Shown here piece by piece: positions 9,503 through 18,590 of a stretch of DNA of 64,000 bases. The notes under the pieces are model-generated. The model saw only the letters and a program-made list of their open reading frames with translations. It had not been told where the DNA came from and searched no databases. Location: NCBI GenBank assembly GCA_900771335.1, contig CAAGNP010000028.1, positions 20,963 through 84,962 of the forward strand. The letters are read 5' to 3'. This DNA is from Rikenellaceae bacterium. Its GTDB lineage: Bacteria > Bacteroidota > Bacteroidia > Bacteroidales > UBA932. Every line of letters begins with the position of its first letter. Position 1 is the stretch's first letter. The position numbers and the translations under genes are program-made.

Positions 9503-10179
9503 TGAAAAAGGTTTATTCTATATTTTTGATAGCAATAGTGGCAATGTTGTCCACAGATGCAGTTTTTGCACAGCGTAGCAGACACGAAAGGGAATTGGAT
9601 GCACTCTACTACCCACGCCATGAGATATATGTACACTACGGTTCACCCACAGTGATGGAGCTTGTTACAGTTCTCCCTGCCCCTAAAGAGTTCAGGGCAG
9701 ATACTAAAGATCAGGTTTTCTCAGGGGCACCGGGTATAGGCTACAATTTCTCCCTCAATAAGAAATTTTCACTTGGTGTTTTTGGCGGCTACAGCTACTC
9801 AAAGGCCAATATTTACGCTTTGCCCCCTGTAGAGAGCAGTGCCAAAGAAATACTTCTCTACGGAAAAGGTGTCCGTAGCTATGTTGGCCAGATCTCTGCA
9901 AACTGGATATATTTGAATGAGGATGATCTTGAACTTTCTACAGGTCTCTATCTGGGTGTGGCATATTGGGATGAGGATGTCCACTTCTATGCAGATAAGG
10001 GGATCCTGGAGGGCCTTATCACAGATGACTTCGTGTTCCCGCACTCAAATGAGCAGTGGAAAGTTTCATACCATTTCACAGCCTGCAAAGTAAGATACGG
10101 AAACACCTTCGGAGTGCTCGGCGAATTGGGCTTCGGCTATAGAGGTCTGGTGAATGTGGGCCTTTCTATTAAGTTGTAA
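9502..10179 (+). CDS. Putative outer-membrane beta-barrel protein
   Basis: A 225-residue secreted protein. Residues 1-23 are a signal peptide ending FAQ. The mature part has repeated alternating aromatic/hydrophobic strands with short turns (for example GIGYNFSLNKKFSLGVFGGYSYS) and ends GLVNVGLSIKL, a typical amphipathic last strand. This pattern suits a small 8-10-strand barrel of the outer membrane. No specific family is recognised. The start overlaps the stop of the preceding flippase-like gene by 1 base, and the next gene begins 2 bases after its stop. Confidence 0.65.
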   Translation: MKKVYSIFLIAIVAMLSTDAVFAQRSRHERELDALYYPRHEIYVHYGSPTVMELVTVLPAPKEFRADTKDQVFSGAPGIGYNFSLNKKFSLGVFGGYSYSKANIYALPPVESSAKEILLYGKGVRSYVGQISANWIYLNEDDLELSTGLYLGVAYWDEDVHFYADKGILEGLITDDFVFPHSNEQWKVSYHFTACKVRYGNTFGVLGELGFGYRGLVNVGLSIKL

Positions 10180-10181
10180 TT

Positions 10182-12491
10182 ATGACTATCCTCTTCAGCG
10201 TAGATTTTAGCACCCGTTTTGGACAAAATCTATTCGTGACAGGCTCACTCCCTGAGTTGGGCGGGGACGATATATCCAAGGCTCTTCCCCTCAATTACAG
10301 AGGCTCAAGATGGGAGGCTGAGATCAAGATCAACACTTTTCAGGACAAGACCTTCAACTACCGCTATTTCGTAAAAGAGGAGGACGGACTGATATTTCAG
10401 GAGGTAGGGAGCGGCCGCACCATCACTCTCAAGGGGACAAAATCCCTTGTTCTGATGGACTCATGGCAAGGCAATGACGACAATGCCCCATTCCTTCATT
10501 CCCCTTTTTCAAATATATTTCTGGCTCACAGGAGCAATGTAACCACTATCACCCACCATTATCCTAAGGAGGTAATAATCAGGGTTACCGCCCCAATAGT
10601 TGAGAAGGAGGCGGAGATATTCATCTCAGGAAGCTGCAGGGCGCTGGGTGCGTGGGACCCTGCCAAAGCGTTGCACCTCAAGTCGATTCGAGATTTCAAA
10701 TGGGAAATTCATCTGAATGGGGAGAATCTCCCTTCAGAGTTCAGATACAAATTTATAAAGAGATACATAGATGGTTCGGTAGTGTGGGAAAGTGGAGAGG
10801 ATTACCAGCTCAAGATTCCCCAGTTGGGAGAGGATGAGACCTTCTCTGTGGAGCACTCGGCAGACAGGTTCGGGGCTCTCAAGCCCAGATATGCAGGTGT
10901 TGCAGTGCCGGTTTTCAGTCTCAGGAGTGAGGGTGACTGCGGTGTAGGAGAGTTTTTGGATATCAGGCATATGGCAGATTGGGCAGCAGAGACAGGCCAA
11001 CGAATTATCCAGCTCCTCCCTATCAATGACACCACCTCGGACGGAAGCTGGAGAGATTCATATCCATACAATTGTATCTCTGTGATGGCACTCCACCCTA
11101 TCTATATCAATATTCCGGCAATAGGAGATTTTCCTTCTGAAGAGATGAGGCTGGAGTACGAAGAGGGGAGAGCTTTGCTCAATAAGACACCGTTCCTCGA
11201 ATACGAGAAGGTCTTTGCCTTCAAGATGAGGTTTGTCCGTGCCCTTTTTGAACACCATTGGGATGCAACATCCTCTACCGTAGAGTTCAAGGAGTTTGTC
11301 CGTCAAAACAGGGACTGGCTTTCGGCATACGGGAAATATTGCGCGAAGCGGGATGGGGCAAAAAACCAATACTTTTACCAGTTTGTCCAATACCACCTCT
11401 CAAAGCAGCTTTCTCAGGCGGTGGAGTATGCACACTCAAAGGGGATTGCCCTGAAAGGGGATATCCCTATCGGAGTCTCCCCACTTGGGGTGGAGGCTGC
11501 AGCGGAGCCGCAATACTTCCATCTTGATTCCCAGGCCGGAGCACCACCCGATGCTTTTGCTGAGGATGGGCAGAACTGGGGATTCCCCACATACAATTGG
11601 GAGGCCATTGCGGCTGACAATTATAATTGGTGGAAGAGGCGTCTGACCAATATGGAGCGCTATTTTGATGCTTACCGCATCGACCACATACTTGGATTTT
11701 TCAGGATTTGGGAGATACCATCCGGATACAGGAGCGGTATCATGGGGCACTTCAATCCGGCACTACCATTGAGTGAAAAGGAGATTCTGGATTGGGGTTT
11801 GAGATTTAGGAAGAGCTTTAAAGAGACTCTGTTTTTTGAGGATCCTGTGAAAAAGGGGCTTTACCATCCGGGTATCTCTGCCCACAAAAGCGAGGTGTAC
11901 AAGGCTCTCTCTGAGGGGGAAAAACTTGCTTTCAACCGCCTGTATGAGGACTTCTTCTATGTAAGACACAATAAGTTCTGGGAGAGGATAGGATATCAGA
12001 AACTCCCTGAGATAGTGTCGGCATCAAATATGCTCCCTTGTGCTGAGGACCTGGGTATGATTCCCGATTGTGTGCCAGGGGTGCTCAGGGATCTTAAGAT
12101 TCTTACACTAGAGGTGCAGAGAATGCCTAAAGAGTATGGATGCTCTGTGGGAAATCCGGCCCGTTACCCATATCTTTCTGTCTGCACTACAGGTACCCAC
12201 GATATGGAGACCCTGAGAGGGTGGAAAGGGGAGTGCCCGAAAGATGAGGTTAAGGAGATCATAAGGGAACACCTGGAGAGCCCGGCCATGCTTACGATAC
12301 TTCCGCTGCAGGACTGGCTCGCCCTCACAGACCATTTGAGGGTGGAGAATCCTGAAGATGAGAGGATAAATACCCCATCAGATCCAAACAATAGATGGAG
12401 ATACAGGATGAATATTTCTCTGGAGGATCTAAAAAAAGAATCCCACCTGAATGGTGAGATTCTCTCAATGATTAAAGGGCTGCGGGGCTGA
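10182..12491 (+). CDS. malQ: 4-alpha-glucanotransferase with two N-terminal CBM20 domains
   Basis: GH77 amylomaltase that transfers alpha-1,4-glucan segments during maltodextrin or glycogen metabolism. The 769-residue protein has no signal peptide, so it is cytoplasmic. Two starch-binding CBM20-like domains occupy about residues 1-100 and 125-235. The GH77 barrel begins near 250. Catalytic residues are visible in YRIDHILGFF (nucleophile Asp), CAEDLGMIP (acid/base Glu) and GTHDMETLRGW (third acid). Two CBM20 domains plus GH77 is the disproportionating enzyme 2 (DPE2) architecture. Its 3' end overlaps the convergent amidotransferase gene by 20 bases. Confidence 0.92.
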   Translation: MTILFSVDFSTRFGQNLFVTGSLPELGGDDISKALPLNYRGSRWEAEIKINTFQDKTFNYRYFVKEEDGLIFQEVGSGRTITLKGTKSLVLMDSWQGNDDNAPFLHSPFSNIFLAHRSNVTTITHHYPKEVIIRVTAPIVEKEAEIFISGSCRALGAWDPAKALHLKSIRDFKWEIHLNGENLPSEFRYKFIKRYIDGSVVWESGEDYQLKIPQLGEDETFSVEHSADRFGALKPRYAGVAVPVFSLRSEGDCGVGEFLDIRHMADWAAETGQRIIQLLPINDTTSDGSWRDSYPYNCISVMALHPIYINIPAIGDFPSEEMRLEYEEGRALLNKTPFLEYEKVFAFKMRFVRALFEHHWDATSSTVEFKEFVRQNRDWLSAYGKYCAKRDGAKNQYFYQFVQYHLSKQLSQAVEYAHSKGIALKGDIPIGVSPLGVEAAAEPQYFHLDSQAGAPPDAFAEDGQNWGFPTYNWEAIAADNYNWWKRRLTNMERYFDAYRIDHILGFFRIWEIPSGYRSGIMGHFNPALPLSEKEILDWGLRFRKSFKETLFFEDPVKKGLYHPGISAHKSEVYKALSEGEKLAFNRLYEDFFYVRHNKFWERIGYQKLPEIVSASNMLPCAEDLGMIPDCVPGVLRDLKILTLEVQRMPKEYGCSVGNPARYPYLSVCTTGTHDMETLRGWKGECPKDEVKEIIREHLESPAMLTILPLQDWLALTDHLRVENPEDERINTPSDPNNRWRYRMNISLEDLKKESHLNGEILSMIKGLRG

Positions 12492-13248
12492 TCTTTGCCT
12501 CATTTACCAACCATTCGAAGATTGGCGAGAATTCGCATTCTCCGTGTGCTGCAAAGCCTTCAGGATGGAACTGGAGTCCGAGGACTCTCATGTTGCCTGT
12601 ACCCTCGATTGCCTCTACTACACCGTCTTTAGCTACGGCGATCACTTTAAGTGATGGAGCCACTTTTTTAACAGCTTGATGGTGGAAAGTGTTTACAGCT
12701 GTTTTCTCAGTCTGTAGAAGATTATATAGGAGAGACCCTTTCTGAATAGTTATAGAGTGGGTGGCTGTTGAAGATGGAGCCTCCTGTTTGTGGTCCACCA
12801 TAGAGCCTTTCACTTGTGAAGGGATATCTTGAATAAGTGTGCCGCCAAGTGCTACATTCAACATCTGCATGCCTCTGCAGACACCAAGTACAGGGATACC
12901 TTTCTCTACTGCCTTTCTTATAAGGATGTAGTCGAATTCATCCCTTGCTGGGGCGATTTCTCCCATTCTTGGATGTGGTTCCTCGCCGTAGAATTTAAGT
13001 GGGTTGACATCCTCTCCACCTGTCATTACAAGGCCTGTGATGGTGTTGAGGATAGCGTCAAGCTGCACCTCATCAGTGGTCATAGGGATGACAAGTGGTA
13101 CGCCACCTGCATTTTTAATGGCATTGATATAGGTGAGTGGGGCGCTTGCAGAACCTGAAGAGGCTGTAGATGATACACCGATGATAGGTTGTGCCAACAA
13201 GCTGCCGGCAAATAGAAGGGATATAATCCCAATCAGTACTCTTTTCAT
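12472..13248 (-). CDS. Exported class I glutamine amidotransferase-like hydrolase (peptidase C26, PuuD-like)
   Basis: Resembles gamma-glutamyl-gamma-aminobutyrate hydrolases of the C26 family. The nucleophile elbow GVCRGMQMLNVALGG (about residue 123) supplies the cysteine and the C-terminal FHPEG supplies His and Glu of the triad. Unlike cytoplasmic PuuD, this 258-residue protein begins with a signal peptide (residues 1-19, ending LLAQ), so it should act in the periplasm on gamma-glutamyl compounds or peptides. It lies 25 bases downstream of the serine hydrolase on the same strand, suggesting a two-gene periplasmic hydrolase operon. Substrate is inferred only at family level. Confidence 0.8.
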   Translation of the reverse strand: MKRVLIGIISLLFAGSLLAQPIIGVSSTASSGSASAPLTYINAIKNAGGVPLVIPMTTDEVQLDAILNTITGLVMTGGEDVNPLKFYGEEPHPRMGEIAPARDEFDYILIRKAVEKGIPVLGVCRGMQMLNVALGGTLIQDIPSQVKGSMVDHKQEAPSSTATHSITIQKGSLLYNLLQTEKTAVNTFHHQAVKKVAPSLKVIAVAKDGVVEAIEGTGNMRVLGLQFHPEGFAAHGECEFSPIFEWLVNEAKISPAAL

Positions 13249-13273
13249 ATTATAATCTGTGTTTTAATTAATT

Positions 13274-14842
13274 CTAATGGTGGTCGTGTTCTCTCTCCCA
13301 AGGTCCGAAGTTGTTTCCGTCTCCATTGTGGAAGTCCACCTCCAGTTTGACAGCTTTTTTACCCTTTTCATCCATAGTGAATGTTACAGGGAATGCGTAT
13401 CCGTCTGAACGGAAAGAATATTCAAGGCCGTTGACGTGTGTGAGTTCGCGTTTCCAATCCTTCTTGCCCACTTTGATGTAAAGTTTTCCATCCTCAAGCT
13501 CCACTTCGGCGCATCCGAAGAGTGGACCTTTGTGGTAGTGGCCTACAAGGGCTTTTGGGTTTGGTGCAGGGATAACCTCTACAGGTTTCTTGTTTTTCTC
13601 TTTCTCAGCCTGATCTTTTCTCTCTGACTCCCACCATGATGCGAGGTATTCTGCATTGTAGTCCCTCTCTACACCGTCGCCAAGATACAGGTCTATAGTT
13701 TTGCGCATGATGGCATAGCGTGGATCTGAAGGAACTTCACTGTTGCAGAGAACTACCAGACCCAAATCAAGTTCAGGTACAAATGCGCAGATGGCGGTGA
13801 ATCCCCATGTGGTACCTGTATGGAAAAGAAGTCTGTATCTGTCATTCTGCTCTACAAACCAGCAATGACCGTAAAGTCTGATGTAGTCATCTGACTGTGA
13901 TACGATAGTCTGTCCTTTATGGAGATATTTCATCTGTCTCTCAGAGATAACCTGTTTTTCCCCTACTTTACCAAGGTCAAGGTGGAACTGTGCATATTTG
14001 GCCATATCCTCCACTGTAGAGTTGACACTTCCGGCAGGGCCGATTACAGTCTCCCACCACAAAGCCCTCTCGTCACCATATAGAGGTGCCACATGCATCT
14101 TGTCAGGAACATAGTAGAACTCGTGAGGTACACATGCCCTGTCGCCTGCATCCACAAAGCCGTTCTCCACATCAGAGCCGTATCCGTTGACACTTGAAGA
14201 GGTCATTCCAAGTGGTTCGAAAATTCTGGTCCTTATGTTCTCTTCCCATGTTTTTCCGGTAACCTTCTCGATCACTTTCTCAGCTATGATGAAAGTGATG
14301 TTGTTGTAGGCGTATGTGTGGCGGAACTGGTATTTTGGTTTGATAAGACCCATCATCTTGTATACGTCATCCCTGTCATAACCTACATTAGGGATATATG
14401 TACCTACCTGACCACCGATACCGGTCTTGTGGGTCATAAGGTCCTTCACCTGCATATTGTTCTCCACATACTCATCACCCCATCTGAAATCGGGGAGGAT
14501 GTTCTTCACTGTGTCGTCCCAGGATACGAGCCCCTCGTCCACAACAGAAGCCATGACTGCTGCTGTGAATGACTTGGATACCGATCCGATCTGGAAGATG
14601 GAGCTGCTCTCCACCGCTACATCCTTGCCCATCTCCTTTACACCATAACCTTTGGAGAATACCATCTCTCCATCCTTGATTACAGAGACTGCCATTCCGG
14701 GGATTTCCCACCCCTGCTTCACTTGCTGGATATACTCATCCAGAGTGGCGAGGATCTTGTCATTTGAACACTCGTTTTGTGAATAACCTGCCCATGAGAA
14801 AGATAACAGGGCGAAGGTTAGGGTAAAAAAGAATTTCTTCAT
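13274..14842 (-). CDS. Periplasmic serine hydrolase, beta-lactamase class C fold with DUF3471
   Basis: A 522-residue exported hydrolase of the beta-lactamase/D-aminopeptidase-like superfamily. A signal peptide (ending GYSQ) leads into a catalytic domain with SVSK (about residues 86-89, SxxK), YNN in TYAYNNITF (YxN) and HTG in LLFHTGTTW (KTG equivalent). After a Lys/Glu-rich linker, residues about 430-515 look like the small beta-barrel DUF3471 domain. Such proteins act on D-amino-acid peptides or esters rather than necessarily on antibiotics, so a resistance role should not be assumed. A minus-strand promoter element lies 24 bases upstream. Confidence 0.85.
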   Translation of the reverse strand: MKKFFFTLTFALLSFSWAGYSQNECSNDKILATLDEYIQQVKQGWEIPGMAVSVIKDGEMVFSKGYGVKEMGKDVAVESSSIFQIGSVSKSFTAAVMASVVDEGLVSWDDTVKNILPDFRWGDEYVENNMQVKDLMTHKTGIGGQVGTYIPNVGYDRDDVYKMMGLIKPKYQFRHTYAYNNITFIIAEKVIEKVTGKTWEENIRTRIFEPLGMTSSSVNGYGSDVENGFVDAGDRACVPHEFYYVPDKMHVAPLYGDERALWWETVIGPAGSVNSTVEDMAKYAQFHLDLGKVGEKQVISERQMKYLHKGQTIVSQSDDYIRLYGHCWFVEQNDRYRLLFHTGTTWGFTAICAFVPELDLGLVVLCNSEVPSDPRYAIMRKTIDLYLGDGVERDYNAEYLASWWESERKDQAEKEKNKKPVEVIPAPNPKALVGHYHKGPLFGCAEVELEDGKLYIKVGKKDWKRELTHVNGLEYSFRSDGYAFPVTFTMDEKGKKAVKLEVDFHNGDGNNFGPWEREHDHH

Positions 14843-14865
14843 GTCGTGATTGATTTATTTATCCA

Positions 14866-14873
14866 CAAATATA
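14866..14873 (-). promoter_or_regulatory. Promoter -7 element for the serine hydrolase
   Basis: Reads TATATTTG on the minus strand, matching TAnnTTTG, 24 bases upstream of the serine hydrolase ATG. It lies back to back with the radA element, 3 bases apart. Confidence 0.55.
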
Positions 14874-14875
14874 GT

Positions 14876-14883
14876 TAAATTTG
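14876..14883 (+). promoter_or_regulatory. Promoter -7 element for radA
   Basis: TAAATTTG matches the consensus exactly and precedes the radA ATG by 23 bases. No clear -33 TTTG is seen at the expected spacing. Confidence 0.5.
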
Positions 14884-14906
14884 CTTTCAAATAGAGAGAA
14901 AAGGTT

Positions 14907-16304
14907 ATGGCAAAAAGTAAAACAGTGTGGTTTTGTTCCTCTTGTGGCAATGAGAGTCCGAAATGGATGGGGAGATGCCCCGCGTGCGGTGAATGGAATA
15001 CTATGGTAGAGGAGCCTAAAGCCACCTCCGCGAAAAGTTCTTCGGGCGACCGCAGCAGGTCTCTTCTGAAGCTTTCAGACGCCAGACCTACCCCTATAAA
15101 TGAGATTGATATCACTCAGGAGAGCAGAATCTCCATCGGCAATGAAGAGATAGAGCGTATCCTTGGAGGTGGTCTTGTCCGTGGTTCGATGATCCTTATC
15201 GGTGGTGAGCCGGGTATCGGCAAATCTACCCTCTCACTACAGATACCGCTCGGCTGCCCGTCGCTCAGGACACTTTATGTCTCGGGAGAGGAGTCGCCAC
15301 GCCAGATAAAACTGAGGGCGCAGAGACTCTCCGGTGGCAAGGAGGATGAACTCTCCAATTGTCTGGTCCTCGGTGAGACCCTTTTGGAGAATATTATCTC
15401 TACAGCCAAGGAGACAGCCCCGGAACTCCTTATAATTGACTCGATACAGACAATATACTCTGAAGCCCTCGATTCATCCCCCGGCTCAGTGACCCAGGTG
15501 CGTGAATGTGCATCTGCATTGCTTCGCTATGCCAAGGAGAGCAATGTCCCGGTGATCCTTATCGGACATATCACCAAAGAGGGATCCATTGCCGGACCTA
15601 AGGTCCTGGAGCACATTGTGGATGTGGTTCTGCAGTTTGAAGGGGATACCCGACATGCATACAGAATATTGCGCAGCATCAAGAACAGGTTCGGCTCTAC
15701 TGCGGAGCTTGCCATTTTCGAGATGCTCAACAGCGGCCTCAGACAGGTGAGCAACCCTTCAGAGATTCTGACCCCGATGCACGATGACGATTTGAGCGGT
15801 GTCGCCGTAGGGGCAATGCTCGACGGGACCAGACCATTCCTTATCGAGGTGCAGGCCCTTGTCTCTACCGCTGCTTATGGAATGCCGCAGCGCTCCGCTA
15901 CCGGGTTTGATGTGAGGAGGATGAATATGCTCCTGGCTGTCCTTGAAAAAAGGGCAGGGTTCAAACTCTCTGCGAAGGATGTGTTCCTGAATATTGCCGG
16001 AGGGCTCAAGATCTCTGATCCTGCCTGTGACCTGGCGGTAATCTGTGCTATCCTCTCATCGAATTTTGACCTCAATATCTCTCCCCGTATCTGTTTTGCA
16101 GCAGAGGTGGGACTAAGCGGAGAGCTCCGCCCTGTAGGTCAGATAGACAGAAGAATAGCCGAAGCACAGCGCCTCGGCTACAAGAAAATCTATATCTCCT
16201 CTTATAACTCTGCAGGGGAATTCCGTGGGAAGAAGACCAAGGGCATAGAAGTGGTCGAAGTCTCCAACATTGCAGCCCTGTGCAGAAGCCTGTTTCAGGG
16301 TTAG
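14907..16304 (+). CDS. radA: DNA repair protein RadA
   Basis: RecA-like DnaB-type branch-migration motor that processes recombination intermediates. The 465-residue protein has the N-terminal zinc finger (C10, C13, C24, C27), the Walker A motif GGEPGIGKST at 99-108, the RadA-specific KNRFG motif (within RSIKNRFGSTAE) and a C-terminal Lon protease-like domain without evident protease residues. Length is typical. The stop codon overlaps the convergent DUF4249 gene by 4 bases, so the two transcripts must run into each other unless terminated inside coding sequence. Confidence 0.96.
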   Translation: MAKSKTVWFCSSCGNESPKWMGRCPACGEWNTMVEEPKATSAKSSSGDRSRSLLKLSDARPTPINEIDITQESRISIGNEEIERILGGGLVRGSMILIGGEPGIGKSTLSLQIPLGCPSLRTLYVSGEESPRQIKLRAQRLSGGKEDELSNCLVLGETLLENIISTAKETAPELLIIDSIQTIYSEALDSSPGSVTQVRECASALLRYAKESNVPVILIGHITKEGSIAGPKVLEHIVDVVLQFEGDTRHAYRILRSIKNRFGSTAELAIFEMLNSGLRQVSNPSEILTPMHDDDLSGVAVGAMLDGTRPFLIEVQALVSTAAYGMPQRSATGFDVRRMNMLLAVLEKRAGFKLSAKDVFLNIAGGLKISDPACDLAVICAILSSNFDLNISPRICFAAEVGLSGELRPVGQIDRRIAEAQRLGYKKIYISSYNSAGEFRGKKTKGIEVVEVSNIAALCRSLFQG

Positions 16305-17782
16305 TATTCTACATATTCCAGGGTAACTGTCTTTTTGTTTCCTTTCTTGAATGTGAAAGGGATTGGCAAATATGAATCACCGAAAACTATGACATACTCA
16401 CCCTCCTTCATTCCGGTAATTTTGCAAAAGTATTCTGCAGGGCAACTGCAATATGCGGGATTTCCGATAAACTTGTGGTTCATGTAAATGCCATAACCCT
16501 CACTCTTTACATCTAAAACGACTTCGGTACCGCATGGGAATTTCCCTTTGTGATGGACTTTCAGTGTGTCTCCACCCAATGCTTCAAAAGTTACAACATT
16601 TGGCTCAGATGGTGTTCCTGGACCTTTTTCGCATTTATTGAACTGGTATTCTATTACAGACAAAGGGTCTCCGGTATCATTGAACGATGCCAGGTAGTGC
16701 TCTCTGAAAGCCTGATTGTGGAGATCATCCTGGTAGTCGAGCCTCTGATATGCTATTTTCCCGAGATTGACAGCGAATATTCCTGTTCCACCCTTTATAT
16801 TGGAGTATTCAGTTTTTCTGAATGCAACTGTAGGGTCTACTATGTGATTGGGAAAACCTGGCTGATCCTTATAACAGTCTACATATCTTCCCGACAAGTG
16901 TGTTATGCTTACATTCTGCTTGTACATGTTGCAAAGGTCATCGTCAAATATGCTTCTGGTATCAGCGGAAATATAACGGACAGGTCTTTTGACTTTGCTG
17001 GGATTCGGCCCTGCGGTGATAAAGAATCCGTTGTCCCATATATCTTCTCCAAACTGTTCAGTAAGGAGTCTTGCAGGAATCTCCTCATGTGGATTTTTTA
17101 TCAGAATGAAATCCTTGTGGATGGACAAATTGATGGAATTGTCATTTTGGGGATATGGGAACTCCACTTCCGGGGTCTCCATCTTTGTAATGGGATCTGC
17201 GTGGGCGCTATTGGTGGCAAGATAAGGCAACGGGACACTTGTTTCTTCGAAAGATTGTGGGGCGGTCAAGGCCCTGATAAGAACATAATAGTCTTCCGAG
17301 GCATCCATGGACTCCAGTGCAATGCCTGGATATGGGGCATTGTACAGTTTGCGCTCCCAGTCCGGTTTATGACCAAATGATACCGGTATATTGTATGCCT
17401 GATTGAAAGCAAATTTCGGTTTATTCTGTACATACACACTTGCCTTTATCTCTTCTCTGTCCGGTGTGGTGATATGAAGTGTATGTGCCTGTCCTATAGC
17501 TGGGGTAAAGCAATATTGGTAAACACCCGGCTCGACCTCAGTAAAAGTATAAACTGAGTCCCTGTTCAAGATCTCTACCAGTGCTCCATGTACGGGGAGG
17601 TATGAGGTATCTCTTTTTGAGGCAGAGGACTCCATCAGTATTACCTCCTGAATATCTTTATTTAAGTCCATTACACAATAGACTCCGATATTATTATCAT
17701 TGCCGTTCCCGAGTTCGGGTTTGCAGCCCTGCATTATGAGCAGTAGGACCAAAAGTTTTAATGATGGTAATGAATGTCTCAT
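16301..17782 (-). CDS. DUF4249-like outer-membrane lipoprotein
   Basis: A 493-residue lipoprotein. I choose the ATG at 17782 because it gives a clean lipoprotein signal (hydrophobic core then MQGC, Cys20); an upstream in-frame ATG at 17827 would add a charged, unlikely leader. The N-terminal beta-rich region (ALVEILNRDSVYTFTEVEPG) followed by a long second domain fits DUF4249 proteins of Bacteroidota, which usually accompany TonB-dependent receptors. No receptor gene is adjacent here. The C-terminal 90 residues have paired cysteines (CEKG, CGTE, CSCPAEYFC). Function is unknown. Confidence 0.6.
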   Translation of the reverse strand: MRHSLPSLKLLVLLLIMQGCKPELGNGNDNNIGVYCVMDLNKDIQEVILMESSASKRDTSYLPVHGALVEILNRDSVYTFTEVEPGVYQYCFTPAIGQAHTLHITTPDREEIKASVYVQNKPKFAFNQAYNIPVSFGHKPDWERKLYNAPYPGIALESMDASEDYYVLIRALTAPQSFEETSVPLPYLATNSAHADPITKMETPEVEFPYPQNDNSINLSIHKDFILIKNPHEEIPARLLTEQFGEDIWDNGFFITAGPNPSKVKRPVRYISADTRSIFDDDLCNMYKQNVSITHLSGRYVDCYKDQPGFPNHIVDPTVAFRKTEYSNIKGGTGIFAVNLGKIAYQRLDYQDDLHNQAFREHYLASFNDTGDPLSVIEYQFNKCEKGPGTPSEPNVVTFEALGGDTLKVHHKGKFPCGTEVVLDVKSEGYGIYMNHKFIGNPAYCSCPAEYFCKITGMKEGEYVIVFGDSYLPIPFTFKKGNKKTVTLEYVEY

Positions 17783-17830
17783 ATGCGTATTTTTTCGCAA
17801 AATATAAAAAAATCCCCAAAAGCGCAATTT

Positions 17831-17886
17831 CCCGCGTCAGAAAAAAGAGATCCCGCGACAGATTTCTGCAGAATCTTGTCGCGGGA
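17831..17886 (-). terminator. CCCGCGWCAG-family hairpin and terminator after the deoxynucleoside kinase
   Basis: TCCCGCGACA (17851-17860) pairs with TGTCGCGGGA (17877-17886), and the loop contains a further self-complementary TTCTGCAGAA. On the minus strand the hairpin is followed by TCTCTTTTTT, a good rho-independent terminator for the kinase gene ending at 17909. An extra unpaired half-site CCCGCGTCAG sits at 17831-17840. The same half-site recurs in the 32.9 kb intergenic region. Confidence 0.75.
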
Positions 17887-17908
17887 TATATGTGTGTGCA
17901 GGAATGGA

Positions 17909-18523
17909 CTAGAACAATCCGTATAGCTGTGCGTCGATGCGGTCGATGATCTGGCTTAGGTGTTCCGGATTCTCTTCGAACTTGAGTTCGTCGACATTCA
18001 CTACCAATAGTGGGCCATCCTTGTAGTTTTCGATCCACTCTTCATAGCGGTCATTAAGACCTTTTAGGTAGTCAATACGGATACTGCTCTCGTATTCGCG
18101 ACCCCTTTTCTGGATTTGTGCTACAAGGTTAGGGATAGATGATTTGAGGTAGATGATCAGATCCGGAGCCTTTACCAATGAGGTCATAAGGTTGAAAAGG
18201 GATGAATAATTTTCAAAGTCCCTTGAATCCATAAGACCCATAGCGTGCAGGTTGGGGGCAAAGATACGTGCATCTTCATAGATAGTTCTGTCCTGAATCA
18301 CATTTTTATTGCTGTTGCGGATGGCCACCACATCTTCGAAGCGGCGGTTAAGGAAGTAGACCTGAACATTGAATGACCAGCGTCTCATATCGTTGTAGAA
18401 GTCGGAAAGGTAAGGGTTGAAATCGACATCCTCAAATTTGGGCTCCCAGCCGTAATGTTTTGACAACAAGTTTGTAAGGGTGGTTTTACCACTTCCGATA
18501 TTTCCAGCAATAGCTATATGCAT
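17909..18523 (-). CDS. Deoxynucleoside kinase
   Basis: Phosphorylates deoxynucleosides (typically deoxyadenosine or deoxycytidine) for nucleotide salvage in the cytoplasm. The 204-residue protein starts with the P-loop GNIGSGKTT (7-15), and has the family DRTIYEDARIF segment (the ERS/DRS-like region with the conserved Arg and catalytic acid upstream) and the lid-like QKRGREYE. Length matches bacterial dNKs. The gene is monocistronic: its own promoter element (TATATTTG, minus strand) lies 33 bases upstream and a strong terminator hairpin lies immediately downstream. Confidence 0.88.
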   Translation of the reverse strand: MHIAIAGNIGSGKTTLTNLLSKHYGWEPKFEDVDFNPYLSDFYNDMRRWSFNVQVYFLNRRFEDVVAIRNSNKNVIQDRTIYEDARIFAPNLHAMGLMDSRDFENYSSLFNLMTSLVKAPDLIIYLKSSIPNLVAQIQKRGREYESSIRIDYLKGLNDRYEEWIENYKDGPLLVVNVDELKFEENPEHLSQIIDRIDAQLYGLF

Positions 18524-18556
18524 CTTAATCCCTCCGATATTTTAAAATTTGAGTGA

Positions 18557-18564
18557 CAAATATA
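18557..18564 (-). promoter_or_regulatory. Promoter -7 element for the deoxynucleoside kinase
   Basis: Reads TATATTTG on the minus strand and lies 33 bases upstream of the kinase ATG, divergent from the element for the MBL hydrolase. Confidence 0.55.
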
Positions 18565-18577
18565 CCCATTCTTTTCG

Positions 18578-18585
18578 TAATTTTG
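18578..18585 (+). promoter_or_regulatory. Promoter -7 element directly before the MBL hydrolase start
   Basis: TAATTTTG fits TAnnTTTG and ends only 5 bases before the ATG at 18591. Transcription would then start at or next to the start codon, implying a leaderless mRNA. This position also argues against the in-frame GTG/ATG start upstream at 18549. Confidence 0.5.
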
Positions 18586-18590
18586 CCATT

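Noticed and set aside
13274..14842. Possible antibiotic-resistance beta-lactamase
   Set aside because: The SxxK/YxN/HTG motifs with a DUF3471 tail fit broad serine hydrolases of the class C fold. Nothing indicates activity on beta-lactam drugs.
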